Assembly: GCA_963811585.1 (NCBI GenBank)
Contig: CAWERR010000009.1
Location: 682,001 to 746,000 of the forward strand
Length of the DNA: 64,000 bases
DNA from: JACDHG01 sp963811585
GTDB taxonomy: Bacteria; Actinomycetota; Actinomycetes; Propionibacteriales; Nocardioidaceae
Direction of reading: 5' to 3'
How positions within the stretch are numbered: the first letter of the stretch is position 1; each line of letters opens with the position of its first letter. Below are positions 26,493 to 34,321 of the stretch, in pieces. The notes under the pieces were generated by a model. It saw only the letters and a list, made by a program, of their open reading frames with translations, did not search any database and was not told the origin of the DNA. The translations under genes were made by a program, and so were the position numbers.

Positions 26493-27185
26493 TCAACTCG
26501 GTCCTGGGCGGGCAGGGCTGAGCGTGAGCACCTGCCGACCGCTGCCGACCGCCACCACGTCCACCGTGGTGATCTCGTCCCGATCCGCGTCAGTGGCAGC
26601 GTCGAGCTCGACGGTGCGACCCGGTACGGCGCGCCAGGTGGCGATGCGCTGGCTGGCACCGTCGCTGGTGTGCACGATCAGTGCGTAGGAGGCGGGCGGC
26701 TCCTCACCCCAGTCATCGCCGTAGTAGGTGCACGACAGGTGCATCTTGGTCCCCCACGCCACCGGCTCCATTTCCACCGTGGCTTCGAGCCAGTCCTGGT
26801 CGACCTGGGTCATCTCCTGCGCCTGAGCCGGAGCGCTCTCCGGTCCAGGCCCATCCAGGAGGGAGATCCCGAGCAACACAGCCAGGATGCCGGCCGCGGC
26901 GACACCGACAGCGGCGACCAGGCGGGTGCGCCAACGCTGACGCCGAACGCTTTGCAACAGCTGCGGCAACAGGGTGTCCGGGACCGGTGGCAGGCCTTCG
27001 GGACTGGTGAAGGCCGACTCGGGGAGCCGGCCGAGGAGCCCGGGTACGCCGGCCAGGTCACGCACGGCGCGCGTACATGCTGCGCAGTCGGCGAGGTGCT
27101 CCTCGAACGCGCGCCTCTGGGCAGGCCCGAGAGCCCCGAGCACGTACGCCGCGTCGTCGTGAATGAAGGGGTCAGGATTGCTCAT
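26493..27185 (-). CDS. RskA-like membrane anti-sigma factor
   Basis: A 230-residue protein. Cytoplasmic N-terminus with His30-x3-Cys34-x2-Cys37 (HLADCAAC), one membrane helix around residues 89-110 (VAAVGVAAAGILAVLLGISLL), then an extracytoplasmic RskA-type domain (WLEATVEMEPVAWGTKMHLSC, RTVELDAATDADRDEITTVDV). Such anti-sigmas release their sigma after regulated proteolysis. It overlaps the upstream sigma gene by 4 bp, making a SigK/RskA-style pair distinct from the soluble pair at 23.9 kb. Confidence 0.85.
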   Translation of the reverse strand: MSNPDPFIHDDAAYVLGALGPAQRRAFEEHLADCAACTRAVRDLAGVPGLLGRLPESAFTSPEGLPPVPDTLLPQLLQSVRRQRWRTRLVAAVGVAAAGILAVLLGISLLDGPGPESAPAQAQEMTQVDQDWLEATVEMEPVAWGTKMHLSCTYYGDDWGEEPPASYALIVHTSDGASQRIATWRAVPGRTVELDAATDADRDEITTVDVVAVGSGRQVLTLSPARPGPS

Positions 27186-27694
27186 CCGGTGACCCCCATC
27201 TCCTCCAGGGCTAGCCGCAGCGCCCGCAGCGCATAGTGTGCCCGCGACTTGACGGTTCCTTCGGGCACGCCCAGCCGGCGGGCGGCATCCGCCACCGTTC
27301 GTCCGTGGAAGTAGCACTCGTGCAGAACCTGGCGGTGATCGGCAGATAGCTGGCTCATCGCCTCGGCGACGACCCACTCCTGGAGCAGCTGGTCGACGTG
27401 GTCTTGCTCCTGCCTGGTATCCGGCGGCTCAGCCATGACCGTCTCTGGACGGACCCGTCGGGAGCGCCACTCGTCGATGACGATGTTGCGGGCCACGGTG
27501 AACAACCATCCCCGCGCCAGGGACGGCGGCTTGGTGAGCACGTCCGGGTGCTTCCAGGCACGCAGCAGGGTCTCCTGACACACGTCCTGGGCATGGGCTT
27601 GGTCTCGGTCGGTGAGGTGCAGGCAGAAGCCCCACAGGGCCGCCGCATGCTCGTCGTGCAGCGCCCGCATCAGCTCTTCCTGATCCTCGGGCAA
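27182..27694 (-). CDS. ECF-type RNA polymerase sigma factor (SigK/SigL-like)
   Basis: A 170-residue sigma factor. Region 2 has HAQDVCQETLLRAWKHPDVL and ARGWLFTVARNIVIDEWRSRR. Region 4 has LSADHRQVLHECYFHGRTVADAARRLGVPEGTVKSRAHYALRALR. The TTG at 27694 lies just behind GGAGGAGGA and is preferred. The ATG at 27670 (MRALHDEHAAAL) is the alternative. It is the first gene of a sigma/anti-sigma operon. Confidence 0.85.
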   Translation of the reverse strand: MPEDQEELMRALHDEHAAALWGFCLHLTDRDQAHAQDVCQETLLRAWKHPDVLTKPPSLARGWLFTVARNIVIDEWRSRRVRPETVMAEPPDTRQEQDHVDQLLQEWVVAEAMSQLSADHRQVLHECYFHGRTVADAARRLGVPEGTVKSRAHYALRALRLALEEMGVTG

Positions 27695-27735
27695 AGTTCC
27701 TCCTCCCGCTCCCGTGCCGGGTGCCGCGATCAGGT

Positions 27736-28119
27736 TCAACCGTGCCTTACTCCGGTCTTGCGCGTCACCTGCACCAGGTAGCCCTCCTGTGCGGCAGCGA
27801 CCACGCCGACGACCATCGCGACGACCTCCGAGACCGCCGCCACCCAGGCGTACCAGCTCCAGTCGGTGTGGATGCCGAACAGTGTCCCGTTCACAGCGAT
27901 CAGGAACGCACCGAAGGTGGTCGCACCGAACCCGGCCAGCAGGAACAGCGGGACCCAGTGCCGCCACCTCAGCAGCATCACCGCGATGACGAATCCTGCG
28001 ACGACGTTGACCACGAAGAGCGCGCCGACCGTGCCCTGGTCCTTGACGCCGTCGAGCCACAGATATAGATGGACAACGGCGGACACGACCGCCGCCAGCG
28101 CCCCGATGCCTCGGCTCAT
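27736..28119 (-). CDS. Small integral membrane protein
   Basis: A 127-residue protein from ATG 28119 with four membrane helices: GIGALAAVVSAVVHLYLWL, VGALFVVNVVAGFVIAVML, WVPLFLLAGFGATTFGAFLIAV and WVAAVSEVVAMVVGVVAAA. No known family is recognised. It lies 41 bp before the sigma gene on the same strand, so it may be its upstream operon partner. Confidence 0.6.
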   Translation of the reverse strand: MSRGIGALAAVVSAVVHLYLWLDGVKDQGTVGALFVVNVVAGFVIAVMLLRWRHWVPLFLLAGFGATTFGAFLIAVNGTLFGIHTDWSWYAWVAAVSEVVAMVVGVVAAAQEGYLVQVTRKTGVRHG

Positions 28120-28181
28120 GCTCGTTACCTCCGAATCAGCTTGTCCCTCACTGGTGACGACGGAAGAGCGCATGGTTCGGT

Positions 28182-30383
28182 TCACCGGCTGGAGGGAGCG
28201 AGCCCGCTGAAGGCGTTCAGGAATCGGTCCCGAACGCTGTCCATCCGCCAGACCGGCGCCTCCGACGCCGGGCGCATCCCCGGCGACCAGCCCCAGTCCG
28301 CGATCCGGGCCATGACCGCCGGGTCGCGGGCGATGACGGTGACGGGTACGTCGTGCCCGGGATCGTCACCACTGACGAAGTGGTGCGGCTGGTGGTCGCC
28401 GAGCATCAGCACGACTAGGTCGTCGTCTTGGTAGGTGGTAAGGAAGGACACCACGGCGTCCAGCGAGTACTCGATGGACTGTCCGTAGGCCTGGCGGACG
28501 CGGTCGGGATCACTGAAGACCTCCTCCATGGAGTCCCCCTGCTCCGGCATCCCCTCGAACACCGAGCCGTCGCCCACGCTGTCCCACGGGACAAGACGCG
28601 GCAGCGGGGCCCATGGGTGGTGACTGGAAACCAGGTCGATCTCGGCCATCACCGGCGGCCGGTGGGCAGGGAGCAGTTCCTCGGTGCGGAAGTGGGACAG
28701 CGTGTACTGGTCGGGCATGGTGGCGTAGCCGAACGTCGGGCCGCGGTAGCCGACATTGCGGGCGTCGTACAGCGTGTCGAAGCCGTAGAAGTCCTTGCCC
28801 TCGGGCCAGTCGCGGGTGTTGGCGGGCACATCGAACGCGGTGTGCCACCCTGCTCGGTGGAATGCACCGGTGAGAGTGAGGCGATCGCTGCTGATCAGCT
28901 GGTCGTATCGGCGCTGGCTGTCCACCCACACGCCCGCCTGCGTGGTCGCGTGCGCCAGCCAGCTGGCTGCGCCGAACGTGGGCGAGGTCAGGAAAGCGCT
29001 GCGGGACTGGTAGCCCGCGACCTGCAGGCGACGAGTGCTGCCGTCGAGGACGGCGTTGATGCCTGGGCTGAAGGAGCTGTCCTGCACGGCGGATCGGCCG
29101 TAGCTTTCCACGAAGAGCAGCAGGACGTCCTTGCCGCGCAGCCCTTGGAGAAGCTGGTCGCCAGGCACACCTGCATACGCGTCGGCAGCGATTTCCCTTT
29201 CGAAGACGGCGTGGTCTTCAAGGTCGGCACGCACGGCGCGGGCCTGGTTGACTGCGAGCTGGGCAGAGGTAGAGGAGAGCCCGCCCAGCAGCAGGGAGAG
29301 CGCGGCTAGGCCGGCGACGAGCCCGAACGCCGGGTGGCGGTGGCGCTGGGCCAGCCGGCAGACCCGTCGAGTCGCCAGTGGCACCAGCACGAGCAGGGCC
29401 AGCGCCAGACATCCCGTCAGTACGGCGACCAGGACTGCCATCCGACGACCTACGGAGTCCGCGAGCACGCCGATCGCCATACCCAGGTAGCCCCGGTCCC
29501 CGACGATGCTGAACGGGCGGTCGAGCACCGCGGTGAAACCGATGTTGAGCGTCTTGAGCAGCAGCAGGGTGGCCGCCAGCAGCCCGAAGGGCACCGCGAG
29601 CCAGCCGCCCCAACGGTGCGGCAGCACCAGCACAACGGCGACGAGGACCAGCCCCTCCACGGGCACCCGCACCAGCAGCCAGGGCGACAGGTCGGTGCCG
29701 ACGCTCGGCGCGGCCAACGCGACCCAGACCAGGACGAGGGCGAGCCCGGAGAGGATCGGTGCCGCCGCCGACTCTCCCGTCAGCCGCTCACTAACCTCGG
29801 TGCCGAAGGACAGCACCAGCAGGCCCAGCGCGCACACGAGGGCAGCGATCGTCACGGCAGGGGCCAGCAGCCCGCTCGCCGCGACGACCAACACCACCGC
29901 CTGGGTCGCGGCGACCACCTTGCGCCACCGGCGAGGCGGCACCTCACCGCGCAGGAGCGGCCAGACCACCTGCGCGCCGAGGAGCAGGTAGCGGGCGAGT
30001 CCCATCAGCAGCACCCACCAGCCGAGGCTGTGGGCGACGTACAGGCTCAGCACCAGGATCAACAGCGCGTCAGTCTCCATGTCGAAGCGCGCCCCCAAGG
30101 GGGTGGCGCTCCGCAGCCGCCTGGCCACCCACCCGTCGACGGCGTCCAGCACCAGGGCGACGCCCGCCAGCACGGTGATCACCCGGGCGGATGTCATCGA
30201 GGTGAACGACTCCACGACCAGTCCGGCGACCGCACAGGAGAGCGTTGCCCGCGTGAGCGTGACCATGTTGGCCGGACCCAGCCGCGACAGGCCGTGGCGC
30301 CGCAGTCCCCTGGCGAGCAAGCCGACCACGACCAGCAGAGTGCCGAGAGCCACGACCCAGGCGACGGGTTGAACCAGATGCAC
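28182..30383 (-). CDS. CDP-alcohol phosphatidyltransferase fused to sulfatase/phosphatase-like domain
   Basis: A 733-residue fusion. Residues 35-180 form a CDP-alcohol phosphatidyltransferase with the exact motif D83G84xxA87R88x8G97x3D101x3D105. More membrane helices follow to about residue 360. A large C-terminal domain of the alkaline-phosphatase/sulfatase superfamily then begins around GKDVLLLFVESYGRSAV, with LGDHQPHHF as a late metal-binding segment, as in LtaS-like enzymes. One protein could thus make a phospholipid or phosphoglycan headgroup and transfer or modify it outside. It is divergent from the pteridine gene at 30513 across an inverted repeat. Confidence 0.8.
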   Translation of the reverse strand: MHLVQPVAWVVALGTLLVVVGLLARGLRRHGLSRLGPANMVTLTRATLSCAVAGLVVESFTSMTSARVITVLAGVALVLDAVDGWVARRLRSATPLGARFDMETDALLILVLSLYVAHSLGWWVLLMGLARYLLLGAQVVWPLLRGEVPPRRWRKVVAATQAVVLVVAASGLLAPAVTIAALVCALGLLVLSFGTEVSERLTGESAAAPILSGLALVLVWVALAAPSVGTDLSPWLLVRVPVEGLVLVAVVLVLPHRWGGWLAVPFGLLAATLLLLKTLNIGFTAVLDRPFSIVGDRGYLGMAIGVLADSVGRRMAVLVAVLTGCLALALLVLVPLATRRVCRLAQRHRHPAFGLVAGLAALSLLLGGLSSTSAQLAVNQARAVRADLEDHAVFEREIAADAYAGVPGDQLLQGLRGKDVLLLFVESYGRSAVQDSSFSPGINAVLDGSTRRLQVAGYQSRSAFLTSPTFGAASWLAHATTQAGVWVDSQRRYDQLISSDRLTLTGAFHRAGWHTAFDVPANTRDWPEGKDFYGFDTLYDARNVGYRGPTFGYATMPDQYTLSHFRTEELLPAHRPPVMAEIDLVSSHHPWAPLPRLVPWDSVGDGSVFEGMPEQGDSMEEVFSDPDRVRQAYGQSIEYSLDAVVSFLTTYQDDDLVVLMLGDHQPHHFVSGDDPGHDVPVTVIARDPAVMARIADWGWSPGMRPASEAPVWRMDSVRDRFLNAFSGLAPSSR

Positions 30384-30422
30384 GAGCCCTCCGTGTGATG
30401 GGTAGCGCAGATTCCTTGCAAC

Positions 30423-30440
30423 AGGCCTGATGGCAGGCCT
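30423..30440. promoter_or_regulatory. Inverted repeat between divergent genes
   Basis: The sequence AGGCCTG-atgg-CAGGCCT has perfect 7-bp arms. It lies 40 bp before the fusion gene start at 30383 and about 75 bp before the pterin synthase start at 30513. A shorter CGGTT-c-AACCG follows. Operator function is inferred from position. Confidence 0.35.
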
Positions 30441-30512
30441 CGCGGGGAATGACGACGGAAGGACCGTCCCGGTTCAACCGAAGGACACCATCCGCGACGA
30501 GTGAGGTGCCCG

Positions 30513-30923
30513 ATGTTCAGTGTGACCGTCCGCGACCGGATGATGGTCGCCCACAGCTTCCAGGGCGAGTTCTTCGGTCCCGCGCAGCGCCTCCACGGAG
30601 CGACGTACGTCGTCGACGCGACGCTGTACGCCGAGGTCCTGGACTCCCACGGCGTGGTGGCCGACATCGGCGCCTGGTCGCAGGAGCTGCGTTCCGTGCT
30701 CGCCGAGCTGGAGTACCGCAACCTCGACGACGTACCGGCGTTCGCCGGCGTGAGCACCACCACCGAGGTCCTCGCCCGGGCCGTCGCCGACCAGCTTGCC
30801 GACCGGGTCCAGGTCGGTGCCCTCGGCAAGGACGTCTCGCACCTGCGCGAGATCGAGGTGACCCTCCACGAGTCGGACGTGGCGCGGGCGAGCTACCGTC
30901 GCAGGCTTTCGGGGGCGCCATGA
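30513..30923 (+). CDS. 6-pyruvoyl-tetrahydropterin synthase/QueD-family protein
   Basis: A 136-residue T-fold protein with VAHSFQGEFFGPAQRLHGATYVVDATLYA, the internal NLDDVPAFAGVSTTTEVLA and terminal VTLHESDVARASY. The family normally has Zn ligands at AH and in HGHxY, plus a catalytic Cys before it. Here the second His of the HGH motif is Ala (LHGAT) and the Cys is absent. The conserved Glu of LHES is kept. A variant chemistry, or loss of lyase activity, is likely. It overlaps the GT4 gene by 4 bp and shares the operon with RibD-like and RibA genes. Confidence 0.8.
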   Translation: MFSVTVRDRMMVAHSFQGEFFGPAQRLHGATYVVDATLYAEVLDSHGVVADIGAWSQELRSVLAELEYRNLDDVPAFAGVSTTTEVLARAVADQLADRVQVGALGKDVSHLREIEVTLHESDVARASYRRRLSGAP

Positions 30924-32008
30924 CCGATCTGCTGCATCTCGTCGTACTGCACACCTGGCTCGACCCACAGCACCCCAGTGGCGGGAACCGCTACGACCGT
31001 GAGCTGGCCGACGGCCTGCGGTCGCTGGGACACCGGGTCACTGAGCACACCGCTCGAGGCTCGTGGACGAGCCCGGACGACGACTTTGCCACGGTCCTGG
31101 GGGCCCTTCCGGACCGGGCGACCGTGCTGGTCGATGGCCTGGTTGGCCTGGCCGCCGGAGACGTGCTGTGCCGCGAACGGCACCGGCTGCGGCTGTGGCT
31201 GCTGGTCCACCTTCCCCTCGCGCTCGCCCTCCCCGGATCGCAGGCCCGGGAGCAACGAGCGCTGACGGCGGCGACAGGCGTCATCACCACCAGCGACTGG
31301 ACCCGCCGCTGGCTGCTGAAGACTTACGGCCTCGAGCCGGCGCGCGTGTGGGCTGCCCGGCCCGGGGTGCATCCCTCCGCCCTGTCGGACCAGACCTCGC
31401 GGGGCGGGTCGCTGCTGACTGTGGGCGCGGTCGTGCCCGACAAAGGTCACGACGTGCTTGTCGACGCGTTGGCGTCCCTTGCGGACCTGCCTTGGTCGTG
31501 CCGCGTCGTGGGGCCGCTGGACCGCGATCCGGCCTTCGTCGACCGGCTGCGGAGGCAGGTCCGGAGATCCGGCCTGCAGGACCGGATCAGCTTGACCGGC
31601 CCGCTTTCTCCGGCGGAGGTGAGCAGCGCCTACGAGACCTCCGACCTGCTCGTGCTGCCGACCCGGCTGGAGATGTACGGGATGGTGCTGACCGAGGCGC
31701 TGGCCCACGGGCTGCCCGTGGTGGCCAGCGACACGGGGGGCGTCGCTGAGGCGGTCGGGGCTGTGTCGAACGGAGTGGAGCCCGGGGCGGTGCCCGGCAT
31801 GCTGGTCCCCCCGAGCGACGCCGACTCGCTGAGTACGGCGGTCCGCGGCTGGCTCGAGGACCCAGCCCTGCGCGAGCAATTGCGGATCGCCGCCCGGGTC
31901 CGGCGCGCCCAGCTGCCGGACTGGTCGTCGACAGCCCGCAGCATCGAGGCCGCGCTGCGGCACACAGTCGTGAACCAAACCGAGCCCTCGTCAGGAGATG
32001 GGAAGTGA
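30920..32008 (+). CDS. GT4-family glycosyltransferase
   Basis: A 362-residue GT-B enzyme. The N-terminal domain starts LLHLVVLHTWLDPQHPSGGNRYDRELADGL, and the C-terminal nucleotide-sugar domain has VGAVVPDKGHDVLVDAL and ETSDLLVLPTRLEMYGMVLTEALAHGLPVVASDTGG. It is soluble. ATG 30920 overlaps the pterin gene stop, and its own stop overlaps the flippase-like gene. Acceptor and donor are unknown. Context suggests a lipid- or pterin-linked acceptor. Confidence 0.85.
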   Translation: MTDLLHLVVLHTWLDPQHPSGGNRYDRELADGLRSLGHRVTEHTARGSWTSPDDDFATVLGALPDRATVLVDGLVGLAAGDVLCRERHRLRLWLLVHLPLALALPGSQAREQRALTAATGVITTSDWTRRWLLKTYGLEPARVWAARPGVHPSALSDQTSRGGSLLTVGAVVPDKGHDVLVDALASLADLPWSCRVVGPLDRDPAFVDRLRRQVRRSGLQDRISLTGPLSPAEVSSAYETSDLLVLPTRLEMYGMVLTEALAHGLPVVASDTGGVAEAVGAVSNGVEPGAVPGMLVPPSDADSLSTAVRGWLEDPALREQLRIAARVRRAQLPDWSSTARSIEAALRHTVVNQTEPSSGDGK

Positions 32009-32952
32009 CGCTCACATCGGGAGCACCGCCGGCCATAGCAGCTCCGCGCTCACTCGGGAGAGTCCGGTCCGCTGCGCAGTTCGGGGTGGCCGGGCTCGTC
32101 CTGGCGGTGCTCGTCCTGCAACTCGGCGCGGGACCGTTCCTGCGGGCGTTCGAACGGATCACGATCGGCTCGCTGGTGGCGGCGCTGCTGGTCACGGGGG
32201 TGACTACGCTGTGCGCCGCGTGGCGATGGACCTGGGTCGCCCGGCGGCTCGGCCTGCGCCTCGACGTGCGTGCGGCGGTGGCGGCGTACTACCGCTCCCA
32301 ACTGGTCAACCAGGTTCTGCCCGGCGGCGTCCTCGGCGACGTGGACCGCGCTGTGCGGCACGGTGACCGCGAGGCGGCGCTGGGCCGGGCGGCCCGTGCG
32401 GTGGCGTGGGAGCGCACCCTGGGGCAGGTCGGGTTGGTCAGCCTGACCCTGCTCGCCGCGGTCGCCTTGCCGTCGGCGCTGCCCGGCACCGTGACCTGGC
32501 TGACGCTCGGCGGACTCGGCGTGCTGGCCGTGGTGGCCGTACTGGTGCTGCGGCTCGCCGGCCCTGTCCAGAGGAGCCTGCATGCGGATCTGCGATGTCT
32601 CGCCACGGGCGGACCCGGGCTGGCGGTGGTGCTGTCGGTGGCCGCAGCGGCCGGACACCTGCTGGTGCTGCTCGTGGCACTGCGGACGACCGGGGTCGAC
32701 ATACCCACGCTCCGCGCCGTTCCGCTGCTGCTGGTCGTGCTGGTCGCGTCGTCGCTGCCCACCAACATCGCGGGCTGGGGTCCTCGTGAGGGTGTGGCCG
32801 CCTGGGTGTTCGCCGCCGCTGGGCTCGGGGCTGCGGAGGGCGTCACGGTGGCGGCGGTGTACGGCATCTTGAGCCTTGTCGCGGCGTCACCGGGCGCGTT
32901 GGTGCTCATGCTGGACGTCCTGCCGCGACGGATCGGGGTGAGCAGCACATGA
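32005..32952 (+). CDS. Lysylphosphatidylglycerol synthase TM-region/UPF0104 protein
   Basis: A 315-residue polytopic protein with about eight helices and the family motifs YRSQLVNQVLPGGVLGDVDRA and SSLPTNIAGWGPREG. It matches the membrane domain of MprF without the aminoacyltransferase part, a form often acting as a flippase or membrane glycosyltransferase partner. GTG 32005 overlaps the GT4 stop. It probably moves or presents the lipid product of this cluster. Confidence 0.8.
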   Translation: MTLTSGAPPAIAAPRSLGRVRSAAQFGVAGLVLAVLVLQLGAGPFLRAFERITIGSLVAALLVTGVTTLCAAWRWTWVARRLGLRLDVRAAVAAYYRSQLVNQVLPGGVLGDVDRAVRHGDREAALGRAARAVAWERTLGQVGLVSLTLLAAVALPSALPGTVTWLTLGGLGVLAVVAVLVLRLAGPVQRSLHADLRCLATGGPGLAVVLSVAAAAGHLLVLLVALRTTGVDIPTLRAVPLLLVVLVASSLPTNIAGWGPREGVAAWVFAAAGLGAAEGVTVAAVYGILSLVAASPGALVLMLDVLPRRIGVSST

Positions 32953-33677
32953 TCGCTGCGACCTCGAAGCGACCCTATGTCCTGCTCAGCTGCAGCCTCT
33001 CCCTCGACGGCTACCTGGACAACGCGTCGCAGCAGCGACTGGTGCTGTCCAACGAGGCCGATCTCGACCGGGTCGACGAGGTGCGCGCCGGATGCGACGC
33101 GATTCTGGTCGGCGCCGCCACAGTGCGCGCGGACAACCCGCGCCTGCTGGTGCGTAGCCAGTCGCGGCGTTTGCACCGCGTCGCGCGCGGCCTCCCCGCC
33201 AGTCCCGTGAAGGTCACCGTTACCGGGCGTGGCGGCCTGGACCCGTCCGCGCGATTCTTCCGCACCGGCGACGACACCGAGAAGCTGGTGTACTGCTCTT
33301 CGTCCGTCCTGGCGGACCTCCGCAAGACGCTGGATGGGGCGGCCACCGTGCTCGACGGCGGCTGCTCTGTCTCAATGCGCGGGGTGGCCGAAGGTCTGTA
33401 CGAGCGCGGCGTGCGTCGGCTGATGGTCGAGGGCGGAAGCCGTGTGCACACCCAGTTCCTCACCGCGGGGCTGGCCGATGAGCTCCAGTTGGTGATGGCT
33501 CCACTGTTTGTGGGGGACTCCCGGGCACCGAGGTTCGTCGGCGAGGGACACTTCCCGTGGGGTGAACACCGACGGGCCGAGCTGGCCGACGTACGCCGCA
33601 TCGGCGACGTCGTGCTGCTCAGGTACGCCCTGTCGGAACGGTTCTCTGACGTCGAGGAGCCCTTCCATGCGAGCTGA
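32949..33677 (+). CDS. RibD C-terminal/dihydrofolate-reductase-like reductase
   Basis: A 242-residue RibD_C-type reductase: RPYVLLSCSLSLDGYLDN, the NADPH loop ILVGAATVRADNPRLLVR, and RLMVEGGSRVHTQFLTAGLADELQLVMAPLFVGDS. It lacks the deaminase half of RibD. The family reduces pyrimidine or pterin-like rings. It overlaps the flippase-like gene by 4 bp and the RibA gene by 11 bp, consistent with a dedicated pteridine pathway rather than riboflavin housekeeping. Confidence 0.85.
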   Translation: MIAATSKRPYVLLSCSLSLDGYLDNASQQRLVLSNEADLDRVDEVRAGCDAILVGAATVRADNPRLLVRSQSRRLHRVARGLPASPVKVTVTGRGGLDPSARFFRTGDDTEKLVYCSSSVLADLRKTLDGAATVLDGGCSVSMRGVAEGLYERGVRRLMVEGGSRVHTQFLTAGLADELQLVMAPLFVGDSRAPRFVGEGHFPWGEHRRAELADVRRIGDVVLLRYALSERFSDVEEPFHAS

Positions 33678-34314
33678 CGTGCCCCGGGCGACCATCCGGG
33701 CCGAGGTGCCGCTGCCGCTGCGATTGTCCGACGGCCGTGTCGCCAGCGCCCGAGCGTTCACCTTCGCCGGCCTGGTCGACGGTCGGGAGCACCTAGCACT
33801 TGGCCTCGGCGCGAGCACGCAGTCTCCCCTGGTCCGGCTGCACAGCGAGTGCCTCACCGGTGACGTCCTGGGCAGTCGGCGCTGCGACTGCGGCCCCCAG
33901 CTCGATGAGGCGGTGTCCCGGATCATCGCGACCGGTGGCTACGTCCTTTATCTGCGTCAGGAAGGCCGGGGTATCGGCCTCTACAACAAGCTGGACGCCT
34001 ACCTGCTACAGGACCTCGGCGTGGACACCTACGACGCCAACCTGGCCCTCGGACACGCCGAGGACGAGCGCGACTACACGGTCGCCGCACAGATGCTCGT
34101 CGCGCTCGGCGTCGGGTCTCTCGTGCTTCTGGGCAACAACCCCGACAAGGCACGTCAGCTGACCGTCCTCGGCATCACTGTTCTCCGCCAGGTCCCCACC
34201 CGAACCCACCTCAACGAAACCAATGCCCCCTACCTCGCGGCGAAGGCGACCCGGGGCCTCCATAACCTCACCATCCGCTCCCCCGGCGCTCGCGTCATTC
34301 GCCTCGACTCGTGA
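33667..34314 (+). CDS. ribA: GTP cyclohydrolase II (RibA-type)
   Basis: A 215-residue enzyme without the DHBP synthase domain. The zinc site is Cys62-x10-Cys73-x-Cys75 (SECLTGDVLGSRRCDC). The catalytic RQEGRGIGLYNKLDAY and nucleotide-binding NNPDKARQL are intact. It converts GTP to a 2,5-diaminopyrimidine, which with the RibD-like reductase could supply a pyrimidine or pterin for this cluster. A second, cluster-bound copy beside the housekeeping riboflavin genes is likely but cannot be seen here. Confidence 0.9.
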   Translation: MRADVPRATIRAEVPLPLRLSDGRVASARAFTFAGLVDGREHLALGLGASTQSPLVRLHSECLTGDVLGSRRCDCGPQLDEAVSRIIATGGYVLYLRQEGRGIGLYNKLDAYLLQDLGVDTYDANLALGHAEDERDYTVAAQMLVALGVGSLVLLGNNPDKARQLTVLGITVLRQVPTRTHLNETNAPYLAAKATRGLHNLTIRSPGARVIRLDS

Positions 34315-34321
34315 GGATCGC

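Noticed and set aside
30449..30919. Upstream in-frame extension of the GT4 gene
   Set aside because: It overlaps the pterin-synthase gene in another frame and has shadow-frame composition. ATG 30920 gives the normal GT4 N-terminus and a 4-bp overlap.
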